A stretch of 64,000 bases of DNA from JASSUD01 sp031963445 (lineage in GTDB: Bacteria; Pseudomonadota; Gammaproteobacteria; Burkholderiales; Burkholderiaceae), in NCBI GenBank assembly GCA_031963445.1, contig JASSUH010000001.1, positions 248,001 to 312,000 of the forward strand. The letters run 5' to 3'. A model generated the notes under the pieces. The model did no database searches. It worked only from the letters and a program-made list of their open reading frames with translations, and was not told the DNA's origin. The translations under genes and the position numbers were made by a program. Within the stretch, counting starts at the first letter, position 1. Each line of letters opens with the position of its first letter. This document shows, piece after piece, positions 54,019 through 63,066 of the stretch.

Positions 54019-54141
54019 TAGAAAAGCACTGAAAAAATCGGGAACAAGCCATGTCGTGGCTAGGCAGTACATCAAGTACTTGCCATGAGGTACGACGCCG
54101 ACATATAGGGATGCAAAGGTTCATTAGTTACGCTGCAACGT

Positions 54142-54549
54142 ATGGAGAACAAAGTGAATTGGTGTGAATACAAGACCGAAACGAGCGAATTAGAAAAATT
54201 CGAGGCCAACCAAGATCGCAAGTTTGATCAAATTCGCCGCGAAATAAAAGAAACTCATCAAAAGCTTGAACAAGTTCAACAGAAACTAGAACGTAACATT
54301 GAGCAAGCCCACCAAAAACTTGCAGGCAACCATGAGCAAATTTATCGACAATCTGAATATAGGCTCGGCAATAAAATTGAGCAAAGCGGTTACAGAATCA
54401 AAGATAGCATTCAGCAAGCTTTTAATGAGCTCAAGCGAAAAATAGATGCATTAAAGTTTGATATTGTGATGTGGATAATTTGCCTGATTTCTGTCCAAAC
54501 TAGTCTTATCCTTTCGATCCTATCAGGCATGAAAGCATTTAAGCATTGA
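54142..54549 (+). CDS. Truncated DUF1640-like coiled-coil protein
   Basis: 135 residues. It aligns with residues about 48 onward of the 212-aa protein at 54709: both have an EYK..E..SELEKFEANQDR stretch, then a coiled coil, then a C-terminal membrane helix (VMWIICLISVQTSLILSILS). The first about 45 residues of the neighbour are missing, and the gene starts just after repeat elements. It appears to be a 5'-truncated paralogue. The region EQVQQKLERNIEQAHQKLAG is a shorter, more diverged version of the neighbour's repeats. Confidence 0.6.
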   Translation: MENKVNWCEYKTETSELEKFEANQDRKFDQIRREIKETHQKLEQVQQKLERNIEQAHQKLAGNHEQIYRQSEYRLGNKIEQSGYRIKDSIQQAFNELKRKIDALKFDIVMWIICLISVQTSLILSILSGMKAFKH

Positions 54550-54708
54550 AAAAACGTCGCATAAACCGAAAGCAACAGAACCTCTGTCTATCCCTGTAAC
54601 CAAAAATTCTTATACAAATGGCCTAAGCCAAGCGGATAGTTACTCTAATCACATCTTTGCCAGCAAAATAGCTTCATGTTGATGCAGTAGATAACAAATA
54701 AGCGGAAG

Positions 54709-55347
54709 GTGATGATGGAGAACGCGGCCTCAAAAAATATGAAAGTTTTTGAGCAATACGAAAATCTGGAAAGAGCAGGGATGGCACCCTCCATCGCTCA
54801 AGCAGTCAGAGATTTTGTATTAGCTACCTTGCAAGATATGGTGAGTCTAGTGGATTGGCGTGAGTACAAGGCAGAAAGAGCGAGCGAACTAGAAAAATTC
54901 GAGGCTAACCAAGATCGTAATTCTGATCAAATTCGCCACGAAATAACAGAAACTCGTCAAGAACTTAAAAGTGATATTGAACAAGTCCGTCAAGAACTTA
55001 AAAGCGACATTAAACAAGTCCATCAAGAACTTAAAAGTGATATTAAACAAGTTCGTCAAGAACTTAAAAGCGACATTAAACAAGTCCATCAAGAACTTAA
55101 AGGTGATATTAAACAAGTTCGTCAAGAACTTAAAAGCGACATTGAACATGTCCATCACGAGCTTAAAAGCGACATTGAACAAGTCCATCACGAGCTTAAA
55201 AGTGATATTGAACAAACTCGTAATGGACTCGATCAGAAGATGAGTAAGTTGCAATTTGACCTTGTGAAATGGATGATTGGTCTCTTTTTTGCCCAAGCTG
55301 GTCTCAATGCCGCGATCGTGACGGGTATAAAACTATTTGGGCATTAA
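54709..55347 (+). CDS. DUF1640/CCDC90-like coiled-coil membrane protein with hendecad repeats
   Basis: 212 residues. N-terminal helical domain (10-50, FEQYENLERAGMAPSIAQAV), then a long coiled coil made of eight 11-residue repeats of type QELKSDIKQVR, then a single C-terminal membrane helix (VKWMIGLFFAQAGLNAAIVT, about 188-207). The order matches DUF1640 proteins, short bacterial relatives of mitochondrial MCU-regulator-type coiled-coil proteins; many are near selfish elements and their function is unknown. An AAGGTGATG context gives the start; MMEN could start at the second Met. Paired with a truncated copy upstream. Confidence 0.8.
   Translation: MMMENAASKNMKVFEQYENLERAGMAPSIAQAVRDFVLATLQDMVSLVDWREYKAERASELEKFEANQDRNSDQIRHEITETRQELKSDIEQVRQELKSDIKQVHQELKSDIKQVRQELKSDIKQVHQELKGDIKQVRQELKSDIEHVHHELKSDIEQVHHELKSDIEQTRNGLDQKMSKLQFDLVKWMIGLFFAQAGLNAAIVTGIKLFGH
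54955..55218 (+). repeat. Eight tandem 33-bp coding repeats
   Basis: Exact 33-bp periodicity beginning at 54955, 54988, 55021, 55054, 55087, 55120, 55153 and 55186, each encoding (R/H)xELK(S/G)DI(E/K)(Q/H)(V/T). Neighbouring copies 3 and 5 or 2 and 4 differ at few positions, suggesting unequal exchange. The repeat also leaves open frames on other phases, which explains the overlapping shadow ORFs. Confidence 0.95.
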
Positions 55348-55350
55348 CTA

Positions 55351-55453
55351 AGAGCTTGTTCATAATCTTTCAAAAGTGGGTTGTGTTGGGGTGACGAAGG
55401 AGCCCTAACATGACGGCCTTAAGGGTGACTTCTGGAGATCATGAGCAGGCTCT
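55351..55453. repeat. Interspersed repeat, short element with family A/D ends
   Basis: 103 bp: terminal repeats AGAGCTTGTTCATAATCT and AGATCATGAGCAGGCTCT (15 of 18 positions match when inverted) around GTTGGGGTGACGAAGGAGCC and a GACGGCCTTAAGG segment. It starts 4 bp after the DUF1640-like stop codon and combines the family A core with D-like ends. Confidence 0.87.
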
Positions 55454-55516
55454 AAGCAAAGCGCACCTTTGCCAATACCGTTGATGCAATGCTGCTAGGC
55501 AAAATTTAAACCGAGT

Positions 55517-57094
55517 TTAAGGAGTCAGCACCGTTGGCAATGCTTTGGGCCAAGTGTGCGGCCAATCACGGCTGAAATGCAGACCACGGCTTTCTCGCCG
55601 CGCCAGTGCACTCTCTACAATCAATGCAGCCACCTGCACTAGATTGCGTAGTTCTAGCAGGTCGCGGCTAATGCGAAAGTTTGCATAGTATTCATGGATT
55701 TCACCACGTAGCATTGAAATTCGCTGCTTTGCACGCGCTAGCCGCTTGTCGGTGCGAACAATGCCAACATAGTTCCACATCAAACGGCGCAACTCATCCC
55801 AGTTATGCGCCACGACCACCTCTTCATCCGCATCTGAAACACGGCTTTCATCCCAGCTTGGTAACGTTATGCTTGAAGTGGGCTTGGCTAAATCAACTTG
55901 TATCGCTTGTGCAGCAGCTCGACCAATGACTAAACATTCGAGCAATGAATTGCTGGCCAAACGATTAGCGCCATGCAAGCCGGTGTAGGCGGTCTCGCCT
56001 ACTGCATAAAGCCCCTCTATATCAGTACGACCTGCCAAATCAGTGACGACGCCGCCACAGGTGTAATGTGCGGCAGGAACAACAGGAATAGGTTCGCGCC
56101 TGATATCAATGCCTAGCTCCAGGCAACGCGACAAAATCATCGGGAAATGCTGCTGTAGAAACTCAGCACTTTGATGGCTAATGTCCAGATAAACACAATC
56201 AATACCGTGCTTTTTAATTTCAAAGTCAATCGCTCGTGCCACAACATCGCGTGGGGCAAGCTCAGCGCGTGCATCGTGCTGTGGCATAAAGCGCGTCCCA
56301 TCTGGCAATGTTAGAAGCGCGCCCTCGCCACGCACTGCTTCACTAATCAAAAATGATTTGGCATAAGGATGGTAAAGGCAAGTCGGATGAAATTGGATGA
56401 ACTCCATATTCGCCACCCGGCAACCCGCGCGCCAGGCTATCGCGATGCCATCGCCAGTCGCAGTATCAGGGTTAGTGGTATAGAGATAAGCTTTACCTGC
56501 CCCACCCGTTGCTAGCACCGTCTGACGAGCTGCCAGCGTTAAGGTGTGGCCACTTTGCAAATCAAGCACATATAGCCCATAGCAGCGCCGACCAGAGACG
56601 CCTAACTGAGGCGAAGTGATTAAATCAATCGCAAAGTGCTCTTCAAATAAAGTGATATTGGGATGTGCGCGTACACGCTCAATCAGCGTGGTCACGATTG
56701 CCTGACCTGTGGTATCGGCCGCATGTACGATACGACGCTGACCATGCCCTCCCTCGCGGCCTAGATGCAAGCCAGCGGCAGCTTCATCATCGCGCGTAAA
56801 TGGAACTTGCTGCGCGATTAACCAATCAATCGTGTCCCGTCCATGTTCAACAATAAAGCGTGCAGCCTTTTCTTCGCATAAACCACCGCCAGCGGCTAAT
56901 GTATCGCGCAGATGATTTTCCACGCTATCTGAAGGATCAAGCGCTGCGGCAATTCCTCCTTGTGCCCAACAGCTTGCGCCCTCGGTTAGCGAACGTTTTG
57001 CAATGACTGCAACGCGGCATGTCTGTGCTAAATTCAACGCAACACTTAGGCCACCCAGGCCACTACCTACTATTACAACATCAAAATCCATCAT
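55517..57094 (-). CDS. nadB: L-aspartate oxidase
   Basis: 525 residues. FAD enzyme that oxidises aspartate to iminoaspartate for quinolinate and NAD synthesis. FAD-binding DVVIVGSGLGGLSVALNLAQ (about 5-24); EGASCWAQGGIAAA; MEFIQFHPTCLYHP; RGEGALL; ARAELAPRDVVARAI; and GLYAVGETAYTGLHGANRLA are all conserved. C-terminal helical domain present. Usually adjacent to nadA and nadC; neither is in this window. Start at 57094 or the next codon (57091). Confidence 0.96.
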   Translation of the reverse strand: MMDFDVVIVGSGLGGLSVALNLAQTCRVAVIAKRSLTEGASCWAQGGIAAALDPSDSVENHLRDTLAAGGGLCEEKAARFIVEHGRDTIDWLIAQQVPFTRDDEAAAGLHLGREGGHGQRRIVHAADTTGQAIVTTLIERVRAHPNITLFEEHFAIDLITSPQLGVSGRRCYGLYVLDLQSGHTLTLAARQTVLATGGAGKAYLYTTNPDTATGDGIAIAWRAGCRVANMEFIQFHPTCLYHPYAKSFLISEAVRGEGALLTLPDGTRFMPQHDARAELAPRDVVARAIDFEIKKHGIDCVYLDISHQSAEFLQQHFPMILSRCLELGIDIRREPIPVVPAAHYTCGGVVTDLAGRTDIEGLYAVGETAYTGLHGANRLASNSLLECLVIGRAAAQAIQVDLAKPTSSITLPSWDESRVSDADEEVVVAHNWDELRRLMWNYVGIVRTDKRLARAKQRISMLRGEIHEYYANFRISRDLLELRNLVQVAALIVESALARRESRGLHFSRDWPHTWPKALPTVLTP

Positions 57095-57319
57095 TGCAGT
57101 CTTCTTGCACCCAATAACATTAACGCCACGTTGGCGGCCAACAAGGCTCGCAGCATAGCGCCGTATATCTAAACCTGCTATAGGCTTTTAGAAAAATCGT
57201 GAGCAAGCTCTTAGTATGAGCATGCTAGACTGCTGCTCTTTGTCGTATTTTTTAAAAGATAAAGATTCATTCTGTCTAGTTCCAGACACCACAAATCTCC
57301 CAAAATCGAACACACGAAG

Positions 57320-58369
57320 ATGCAACGCCTTTTGAAGATGCAACGCCTTTTGTCTCACTGGAAAGCCAAGTTGGAATTTTATCTATTGCACGAGTGGCAA
57401 CGCCGAGGCTTATTCGCCTGGTTATTGTGGCCACTGTCATGGATATTTGGTGCGCTTGTGATGCTGCGGCGTATCAGTTTTCTCTTAGGCTGGCAGCGTG
57501 TGACGCGCCTGCCTATTCCTGTTGTTGTAGTCGGTAATTTAACGATTGGCGGCACAGGCAAAACGCCCACAGTGATCGCCTTAGTACAAGCATTGCGCGC
57601 AGCAGGCTTCACCCCTGGCGTCATCGCACGAGGTTACGGTGCGTTAATCACTCAAGCACGCCCAGTTACAACAGCTTCTACAGCACAAGAAGTCGGGGAT
57701 GAACCGCTGTTAATCGCGCGTCGCACCAACGCACCGATATGGGTTTGCCCTAACCGAGTAGCCGCTGCGCGTGCTTTGTGTGCAGCACATCCTGACGTGG
57801 ACGTGATAATTAGCGATGACGGCTTACAGCATTATCGATTGGCGCGTGATTTTGAGTTGGCCGTATTTGATCATCGCTTAGCAGGCAATCGCTTCTTACT
57901 GCCAGCAGGCCCTCTGCGCGAGCCACTTCAGCGTGCACGCGATGCTACGCTTATCAATGGAGTCAATGAGCGCGAGTTACCTGCCTGGCCGAATACTTTT
58001 TCCCTGAAGCTCAAGCCAACGCCTGCCTGGCATCTTGAGAATCCAGCATTACAACGCCCGCTCGAACGCTTTATAAACCAACGTGTTTTTGCCGCCGCCG
58101 GCATTGGTGCGCCTGAGCGCTTCTTTGAAACCTTACGCCAAAGTGGGTTGCAACCTAGCACGCGCGCGTTGCCTGATCATTTTTCGTATGCAACTAATCC
58201 ATTTAGCACAGTAGAAGCCGATGCCATTCTGATTACTGAGAAGGATGCAGTAAAATGCCAAACGATGTGGCACGATGCTAGGCTCTGGGCAGTACCTGTC
58301 GAAGCTACGTTAGATGCACGCTTAATTGCACTTATTGTGGAGAAAATCCGTGGACACTCGTCTACTTGA
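57320..58369 (+). CDS. lpxK: Tetraacyldisaccharide 4'-kinase
   Basis: 349 residues. It phosphorylates the lipid A disaccharide 4' position at the inner membrane. Walker A GGTGKTP at 77-83 within VVVVGNLTIGGTGKTPTVIA; VIARGYGA; VGDEPLLIARRTNAPIWVCP; DVDVIISDDGLQHYRLARDFE (motif of the family). A membrane helix lies about 30-50. The start codon and first five codons are tandemly duplicated (18-bp repeat), so there are two consecutive ATG starts. The end overlaps the Trm112-like gene by 20 bp. Confidence 0.95.
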   Translation: MQRLLKMQRLLSHWKAKLEFYLLHEWQRRGLFAWLLWPLSWIFGALVMLRRISFLLGWQRVTRLPIPVVVVGNLTIGGTGKTPTVIALVQALRAAGFTPGVIARGYGALITQARPVTTASTAQEVGDEPLLIARRTNAPIWVCPNRVAAARALCAAHPDVDVIISDDGLQHYRLARDFELAVFDHRLAGNRFLLPAGPLREPLQRARDATLINGVNERELPAWPNTFSLKLKPTPAWHLENPALQRPLERFINQRVFAAAGIGAPERFFETLRQSGLQPSTRALPDHFSYATNPFSTVEADAILITEKDAVKCQTMWHDARLWAVPVEATLDARLIALIVEKIRGHSST

Positions 58370-58562
58370 AATTTTGGTTTGCCCGCTGTGCAAAAGCCAG
58401 CTCACGCATGATCGCCATGAGAAAAAATTGATCTGCCATGTTGATAAACTCGCCTATCCTATTCGAGACGGCATACCCGTTATGCTGGTTGACGAAGCAG
58501 AACAAATCGTAGAAGGCACGTTGGTAGAGCCAGACCCCACCCCCTCTTCAGATACTCAATAA
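58350..58562 (+). CDS. Trm112-like small protein (YcaR family)
   Basis: 70 residues from GTG 58350 with GGAGAA eight bases before it. VDTRLLEILVCPLCKSQL is the usual start of these proteins; the earlier ATG at 58326 lies inside lpxK and is rejected. CPLCK has a CxxC pair and IRDGIPVMLVDEA is the conserved strand-turn. Members stabilise methyltransferases in archaea and eukaryotes; the bacterial role is uncertain. Located lpxK-Trm112-kdsB, as in most relatives. Confidence 0.9.
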   Translation: MDTRLLEILVCPLCKSQLTHDRHEKKLICHVDKLAYPIRDGIPVMLVDEAEQIVEGTLVEPDPTPSSDTQ

Positions 58563-58564
58563 GC

Positions 58565-59332
58565 ATGTCTTTTATTGCCATCATTCCGGCCCGTTTGGCC
58601 TCCAGCCGCCTGCCGGAAAAAATACTGGCAGAAATCGGCGGCAAGCCAATGGTCGTGCATGTTGCCGAGCGAGCACGCGCTGCCGGTGCTCAGCAAACCT
58701 TAATTGCTACTGATTCGCCACGTGTTGCTGAGGTTGTCCAAGCCTACGGCTTTGAAGCAGTAATGACACGCGCTGAGCACACTTCAGGGACAGATCGTCT
58801 GGCTGAGGTAGTGGAGCGATCCGCTTGGCCAGACGACACGCTAATTGTGAATGTGCAAGGCGATGAGCCGCTCTTTAAACCCACCTTGCTCGGTGAAATT
58901 GCTGCGCATTTAGCTAAACATGATGAATGTGCCATCGCCACTGCTGCTTATCCTATTAGCCAGGCAGCCGATATATTCAATCCAAATATTGTCAAAGTTG
59001 TGCTTGATAAGGACGGACGCGCACTCTATTTCTCGCGCGCACCAATTCCATGGGCGCGCGAAGCTTATCAAGCACTTCCTGAAATACAAACCATTAAGCT
59101 GCCACCTCAACCGGTGTATCACCACATTGGTTTATACGCTTATCGCGCAGGCTTTTTGCGCCGTTTTACCCAGCTGCCCCGCTCGCCACTTGAAGAGACT
59201 GAAGCACTTGAGCAATTACGTGCGCTCTGGCATGGCGAGCGTATTGCTGTACTGATCACCGAGCAGGCACCTGCTGCAGGGGTCGATACGCCCACTGATC
59301 TGATACGAGTACGAGCTATATTAGGCGGATAA
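58565..59332 (+). CDS. kdsB: CMP-Kdo synthetase
   Basis: 255 residues. It activates Kdo with CTP for lipopolysaccharide core. FIAIIPARLASSRLPEKILA (3-22) holds the CTP loop; VVHVAERARAAGAQQTLIAT, VNVQGDEPLF (metal Asp in GDEP) and YFSRAPIPW are conserved. It begins 2 bp after the Trm112 stop, so it belongs to the lpxK operon. Confidence 0.96.
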   Translation: MSFIAIIPARLASSRLPEKILAEIGGKPMVVHVAERARAAGAQQTLIATDSPRVAEVVQAYGFEAVMTRAEHTSGTDRLAEVVERSAWPDDTLIVNVQGDEPLFKPTLLGEIAAHLAKHDECAIATAAYPISQAADIFNPNIVKVVLDKDGRALYFSRAPIPWAREAYQALPEIQTIKLPPQPVYHHIGLYAYRAGFLRRFTQLPRSPLEETEALEQLRALWHGERIAVLITEQAPAAGVDTPTDLIRVRAILGG

Positions 59333-59386
59333 AATTCTTAATCATCGTGGCATAATTCAGAACTCAAATTGGAGAGGAACTCAATC

Positions 59387-60088
59387 ATGCGCTTGATCCT
59401 GTTAGGTGCGCCTGGCGCAGGCAAAGGCACCCAGGCAACTTTTATTAAAAATCATTTTGGCATTCCGTCTATTTCGACAGGTGATATGCTGCGCTCGGCT
59501 GTACGCGCAGGCTCACCGCTTGGCTTACAAGCACAGAAATTTATGGAAGCAGGTGAATTGGTACCCGATCAGCTGATGGTTGATCTTATTAAAGAGCGGC
59601 TCAAGCAGCCTGACTGCGCCAAAGGCTATCTACTTGATGGTTTTCCGCGCACGATCCCACAGGCTGAAGCCTTGACTCAGGCGGGTATTCCAATCGATTA
59701 CGTGCTTGAAATTGACGTGCCATTTGATGAAATTATTACGCGTATCAGTGGCCGCCGCACGCACCCAACTTCTGGCCGTACCTATCATGTCCAGTTCAAT
59801 CCGCCCAAAGTTGAGGGTAAAGATGATGTAACGGGTGAAGCGTTAATTCAACGCACTGATGATAAAGAAGAGACGGTGCGCAAACGTCTTGAGGTCTATC
59901 TAGCCCAGACCAAGCCATTAATTAATTATTATGCTGATTGGGCCAAACACAGCGGTCATAGCCCAATACCCGCTCCTCATTATCGGCGCATCTCTGGACT
60001 CGGCGATGTTGATGAGATCTGTAAGCGCGTCTTCGACGCTTTGACTGCGCAACCACAGCAAGCGGTAGCACAAACGGCAGAGAATTAA
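59387..60088 (+). CDS. adk: Adenylate kinase
   Basis: 233 residues from ATG 59387, six bases after GGAGAGGAA; the upstream TTG is rejected. P-loop GAPGAGKGTQ (7-16), NMP-binding STGDMLRSA, LLDGFPRT and lid GRRTHPTSGRTYHVQFNPP. Cys residues of zinc-lid forms are absent. The C-terminus carries a short extension (ALTAQPQQAVAQTAEN) beyond the common length. It follows kdsB by 54 bp, as in Burkholderiaceae. Confidence 0.97.
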   Translation: MRLILLGAPGAGKGTQATFIKNHFGIPSISTGDMLRSAVRAGSPLGLQAQKFMEAGELVPDQLMVDLIKERLKQPDCAKGYLLDGFPRTIPQAEALTQAGIPIDYVLEIDVPFDEIITRISGRRTHPTSGRTYHVQFNPPKVEGKDDVTGEALIQRTDDKEETVRKRLEVYLAQTKPLINYYADWAKHSGHSPIPAPHYRRISGLGDVDEICKRVFDALTAQPQQAVAQTAEN

Positions 60089-60093
60089 CTTTT

Positions 60094-60165
60094 AAGAACC
60101 CACAGAAGGCTCTGAGAGGTGCTTGGTAGGCATGTTGGGGTGACGAAGGAACCCCAACGTGTGCA
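60094..60165. repeat. Interspersed repeat, family A (short copy)
   Basis: AAGAACCCAC then GGCATGTTGGGGTGACGAAG and GAACCCCAACGTGTGCAC. It lies between converging adk and the SirB1 gene. Confidence 0.78.
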
Positions 60166-60225
60166 CTTTTTGTCAACGAGTACTCGCCGTAAGACCGCAG
60201 CAGATTATCCTACCGCTCCTATGGC

Positions 60226-61074
60226 TTAATCATCTCCGGGTGGCAAGCCTTGCTGTAGTTTAGTAATGTGCAATTCAATCATCGCCGCATCACCTGCATT
60301 GGGTCGTTGCTCAAGATAAGATTCCAAATCTTCCAGCGCCGCCGAAGAATCGCCAAGCTGCATAAAGGCAAAACCACGATCGCGCCTTTCTTCAATCTCT
60401 CGCGGCAAAAGAATTACCAAGCGCTGCTGTACTGCAAGCAGTTTCGGCCATTGCTCATTTTGCAAATAAATCATTTTTAGATTACGCAGCAAACTGGCAA
60501 TAATTTCCCGACGTGGCGTGGGGTGCAATAGCGCATTCAACGCATTCAACGCTGATTTCTCACGCTGATTATCTTGCATATAAGGGGCAAGCATTTGCAC
60601 CAATTTAGCCTGCGAGAGGGCCTTGCCCGACATGGGTTCAATAATAATTTCACCCGCTAGCATGCTTAAGCGCAGCAGAAAATGACCAGGAAACGATACT
60701 CCTTGCACACGCAACCCAATCTGCCCAGCCATTTCAAGGTACAGCACAGCAAGTAGCAATGAAGTGCCGCGACGCTTACGCAAGACGATATTCAGATAAT
60801 TATTTTCTGCAACATAATAATTTTTTAAGTCGCTTGAAAAGCCCAGCTCTTGGAAGAAAAATACATTCAGCAGCTGCATTTTTTGAATCATCCCGGCATC
60901 CGACGGCAGTCGTTTCTTGAGTCGCATCACAAGCGTATCGATCTCAGCCAATATGCTTTGCAAATCAAGGTCGGGGTAAACATCTTGAGCAATAGAAAGG
61001 GCCGTTTCAGTCAGTGGTAAGGTCTCATCTTCAGCCACGAGCGCACGAAAATATTCAAGCATTCCAGAGATCAT
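60226..61074 (-). CDS. SirB1 family protein (transglutaminase-like/TPR)
   Basis: 282 residues. NYYVAENNYLNIVLRKRRGTSL (about 85-105) and LLAVLYLEMAGQIGLRVQGVSFPGHFLLR are typical of the transglutaminase-like SirB1 domain; a helical TPR-like tail (about 185-275) follows. The canonical Cys of true transglutaminases is not visible, as in the family. Role unknown. Starts 4 bp before the murJ stop (overlap ATGA), so it is coupled to murJ. Confidence 0.87.
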   Translation of the reverse strand: MISGMLEYFRALVAEDETLPLTETALSIAQDVYPDLDLQSILAEIDTLVMRLKKRLPSDAGMIQKMQLLNVFFFQELGFSSDLKNYYVAENNYLNIVLRKRRGTSLLLAVLYLEMAGQIGLRVQGVSFPGHFLLRLSMLAGEIIIEPMSGKALSQAKLVQMLAPYMQDNQREKSALNALNALLHPTPRREIIASLLRNLKMIYLQNEQWPKLLAVQQRLVILLPREIEERRDRGFAFMQLGDSSAALEDLESYLEQRPNAGDAAMIELHITKLQQGLPPGDD

Positions 61075-62621
61075 GCTTTGACCCGTCGTTTGAAGTAGGA
61101 ATACTTAAACCCCATCAGCCATAGCATAAAAAAATACAGTATGGCGCTGGCACATAGGCTGATGCCGAGTAAACCAATGCGCATCAGCGGCATAGCGCCC
61201 AAAGCAAGCCAATCAAAAGCCTGTCTAAACCAAAGCAAAGCGCCTGCTAACACAACGCACGCTCCCGCTAAGCGCAGCAAAAATAATCCCCAACCTGGGG
61301 CAGGCAGATAAATGCCCTTTCTGCGCAAGCCAATGAACAAAAACAACGCATTCACGCATGCGCCAATACCGATGGATAGAGATAACCCTGCATGCGCAAA
61401 CAGTGGCACCAGGAAATAATTACAAATTTGGGTGATGCATAACACCACCACGGCGATAATGACCGGCGTTTTAATATCTTGCTTGGCGTAAAAACCTGGC
61501 GCTAATACCTTAATTAAGATAAGCCCAAGTAACCCAACCCCATAAGCGATGAGGGCACGACTTACCTGCACCACATCTGTACTAACAAAGCGGCCGTAGT
61601 GGTAAAGCGTAGAGGTTAATGGCAGCGCATAAAGCAGCAATGCTACTGCGCTTGGCGCGGCTAATAAGAAAGTTATCCTCAAGCCCCAATCAAGTAACGC
61701 TGAATATTCCTGAGCATCGGCCTCAGTATGTGCGCGCGCCAAGCTCGGCAGCAAAATAGTGCCGAGTGCAACACCCAACAACGCCGTCGGGAACTCCATT
61801 AAACGATCAGCATAAGACAGCCATGACACACTCCCATTAGCCAGCCGGGACGCAATATTGGTATTGATGATTAAACTAAGCTGCGCCACTGACACAGCAA
61901 AGGTTGCCGGCACCATCTTAAGCAACACACGCTTCACGCCAGGATGCGCTAAGGCCCGCCAAAAATTAAAGCTAATCTTTGGCAACATTTGAATTTTGGC
62001 AAGCGCAGGCAGCTGTATTGCCAGCTGCAGCACGCCGCCTATCAGCACCGCTAGTGCTAACGCATAAATTGGAGTTTGTAGATGAGGGGCAATGAATAGC
62101 GATGCCGTAATAAAACTCAGATTGAGCAAAGTCGGGGCAAACGCAGGTAACGAAAACTGCTGATAAGTATTAAGCACACCCGCTGCGAGCGAGGTTAAAG
62201 AAATGAGCGCGATATAGGGAAACATAATACGCGTCATAGTGATCGCTAAAGGAAAAGCCGCACTTTCTCTCAGCCCACCCGCCACCATTAAGATCACCCA
62301 TGCTGCGCCGGCCACACCAATGACTGAGAGCAGCACCAAAGTCCAGGCCAGCACAGTTGTCATACTATCTACCAGGCGTTTCGTCGCAGCATGGCCTTGC
62401 TGATTTTTAAATTCAGCCAAGATTGGCACAAAAGCTTGAGAAAACGCACCCTCGGCAGAAAGGCGACGCAGCATATTGGGAATACGAAACGCGACATTAA
62501 AAGCATCGGTGAATTGACTTGCGCCAAATGTGCTAGCTATCAACGTCTCACGCGCAAGACCCGTAATACGCGAAAGCAGAGTGAAGCCACTGATTGTAAG
62601 AAGAGCTTTAAATAAATTCAT
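61071..62621 (-). CDS. murJ: Lipid II flippase MurJ
   Basis: 516 residues from ATG 62621 (MNLFKALLTISGFTLLSRIT); the frame upstream to 62687 is open but adds no conserved sequence. About 14 membrane helices. RETLIASTFGASQFTDAFNV, FRIPNMLRRLSAEGAFSQAF and ITMTRIMFPYIALISL are conserved MurJ parts. It moves lipid II to the periplasm for peptidoglycan synthesis. The rpsT gene is divergent. Confidence 0.96.
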   Translation of the reverse strand: MNLFKALLTISGFTLLSRITGLARETLIASTFGASQFTDAFNVAFRIPNMLRRLSAEGAFSQAFVPILAEFKNQQGHAATKRLVDSMTTVLAWTLVLLSVIGVAGAAWVILMVAGGLRESAAFPLAITMTRIMFPYIALISLTSLAAGVLNTYQQFSLPAFAPTLLNLSFITASLFIAPHLQTPIYALALAVLIGGVLQLAIQLPALAKIQMLPKISFNFWRALAHPGVKRVLLKMVPATFAVSVAQLSLIINTNIASRLANGSVSWLSYADRLMEFPTALLGVALGTILLPSLARAHTEADAQEYSALLDWGLRITFLLAAPSAVALLLYALPLTSTLYHYGRFVSTDVVQVSRALIAYGVGLLGLILIKVLAPGFYAKQDIKTPVIIAVVVLCITQICNYFLVPLFAHAGLSLSIGIGACVNALFLFIGLRRKGIYLPAPGWGLFLLRLAGACVVLAGALLWFRQAFDWLALGAMPLMRIGLLGISLCASAILYFFMLWLMGFKYSYFKRRVKA

Positions 62622-62755
62622 ATTGCGCACATTATACGGACCACCTATCAGCAGCCACACAGCCATCCGCTGATAGGACACCGGCAAATTAACCTAAAAA
62701 TTGTCAGGCAAGAAATAGGTCTAATTGGATAAGAAGAGACAAAAATTAAGATCTA

Positions 62756-62780
62756 TAGAGACGCTGAATAAATCGGGTGC
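62756..62780. repeat. Half of a family C repeat
   Basis: AGAGACGCTGAATAAATCGGGTGC, followed by TACTACAGTACTAGG and then a D-like fragment TGCCTAAAAGGCCGTGCTTCG (about 62829-62848). No opposite arm. It appears to be a remnant left where several elements joined. Confidence 0.65.
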
Positions 62781-62904
62781 AGAATCATACTTCTTTGCCG
62801 TACTACAGTACTAGGACCCGTTTCATAAATGCCTAAAAGGCCGTGCTTCGCGTATTTTTTAAAGCGTGAATTTTTTGGCGCTATCCATTCTAAGCTTATT
62901 TTGC

Positions 62905-62910
62905 TATAAT
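62905..62910 (+). promoter_or_regulatory. Putative rpsT -10 element
   Basis: Perfect TATAAT in TTTTGCTATAATCCGCC, about 157 bp before the rpsT start. There is no good -35 at the standard distance. A leader of about 150 nt would follow; S20 synthesis is known to be autoregulated in enterobacteria. Confidence 0.5.
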
Positions 62911-63066
62911 CCGCCGCTCCAAACATTCGACCGTTTTGTGAATCCCCAATCATTGTTGCTGGGGATATCCAGATTCCACATTCCTATAGAAGCTGCTCGG
63001 TTTCATTACTATTAGTAACCGTAACTAACGGCTTTTATTTCAAGAAAGATAGGTAAGAGAAAGACT

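Noticed and set aside
54955..55218. Regular 33-bp repeats that could suggest a CRISPR array
   Set aside because: The units are contiguous with no spacers and encode in-frame 11-residue repeats of a coiled-coil protein.
54889..55296. Antisense and out-of-phase ORFs over the 33-bp repeats
   Set aside because: They are open only because the repeat unit lacks stop codons in those frames; the sense frame has a ribosome binding site, coiled coil and membrane helix.
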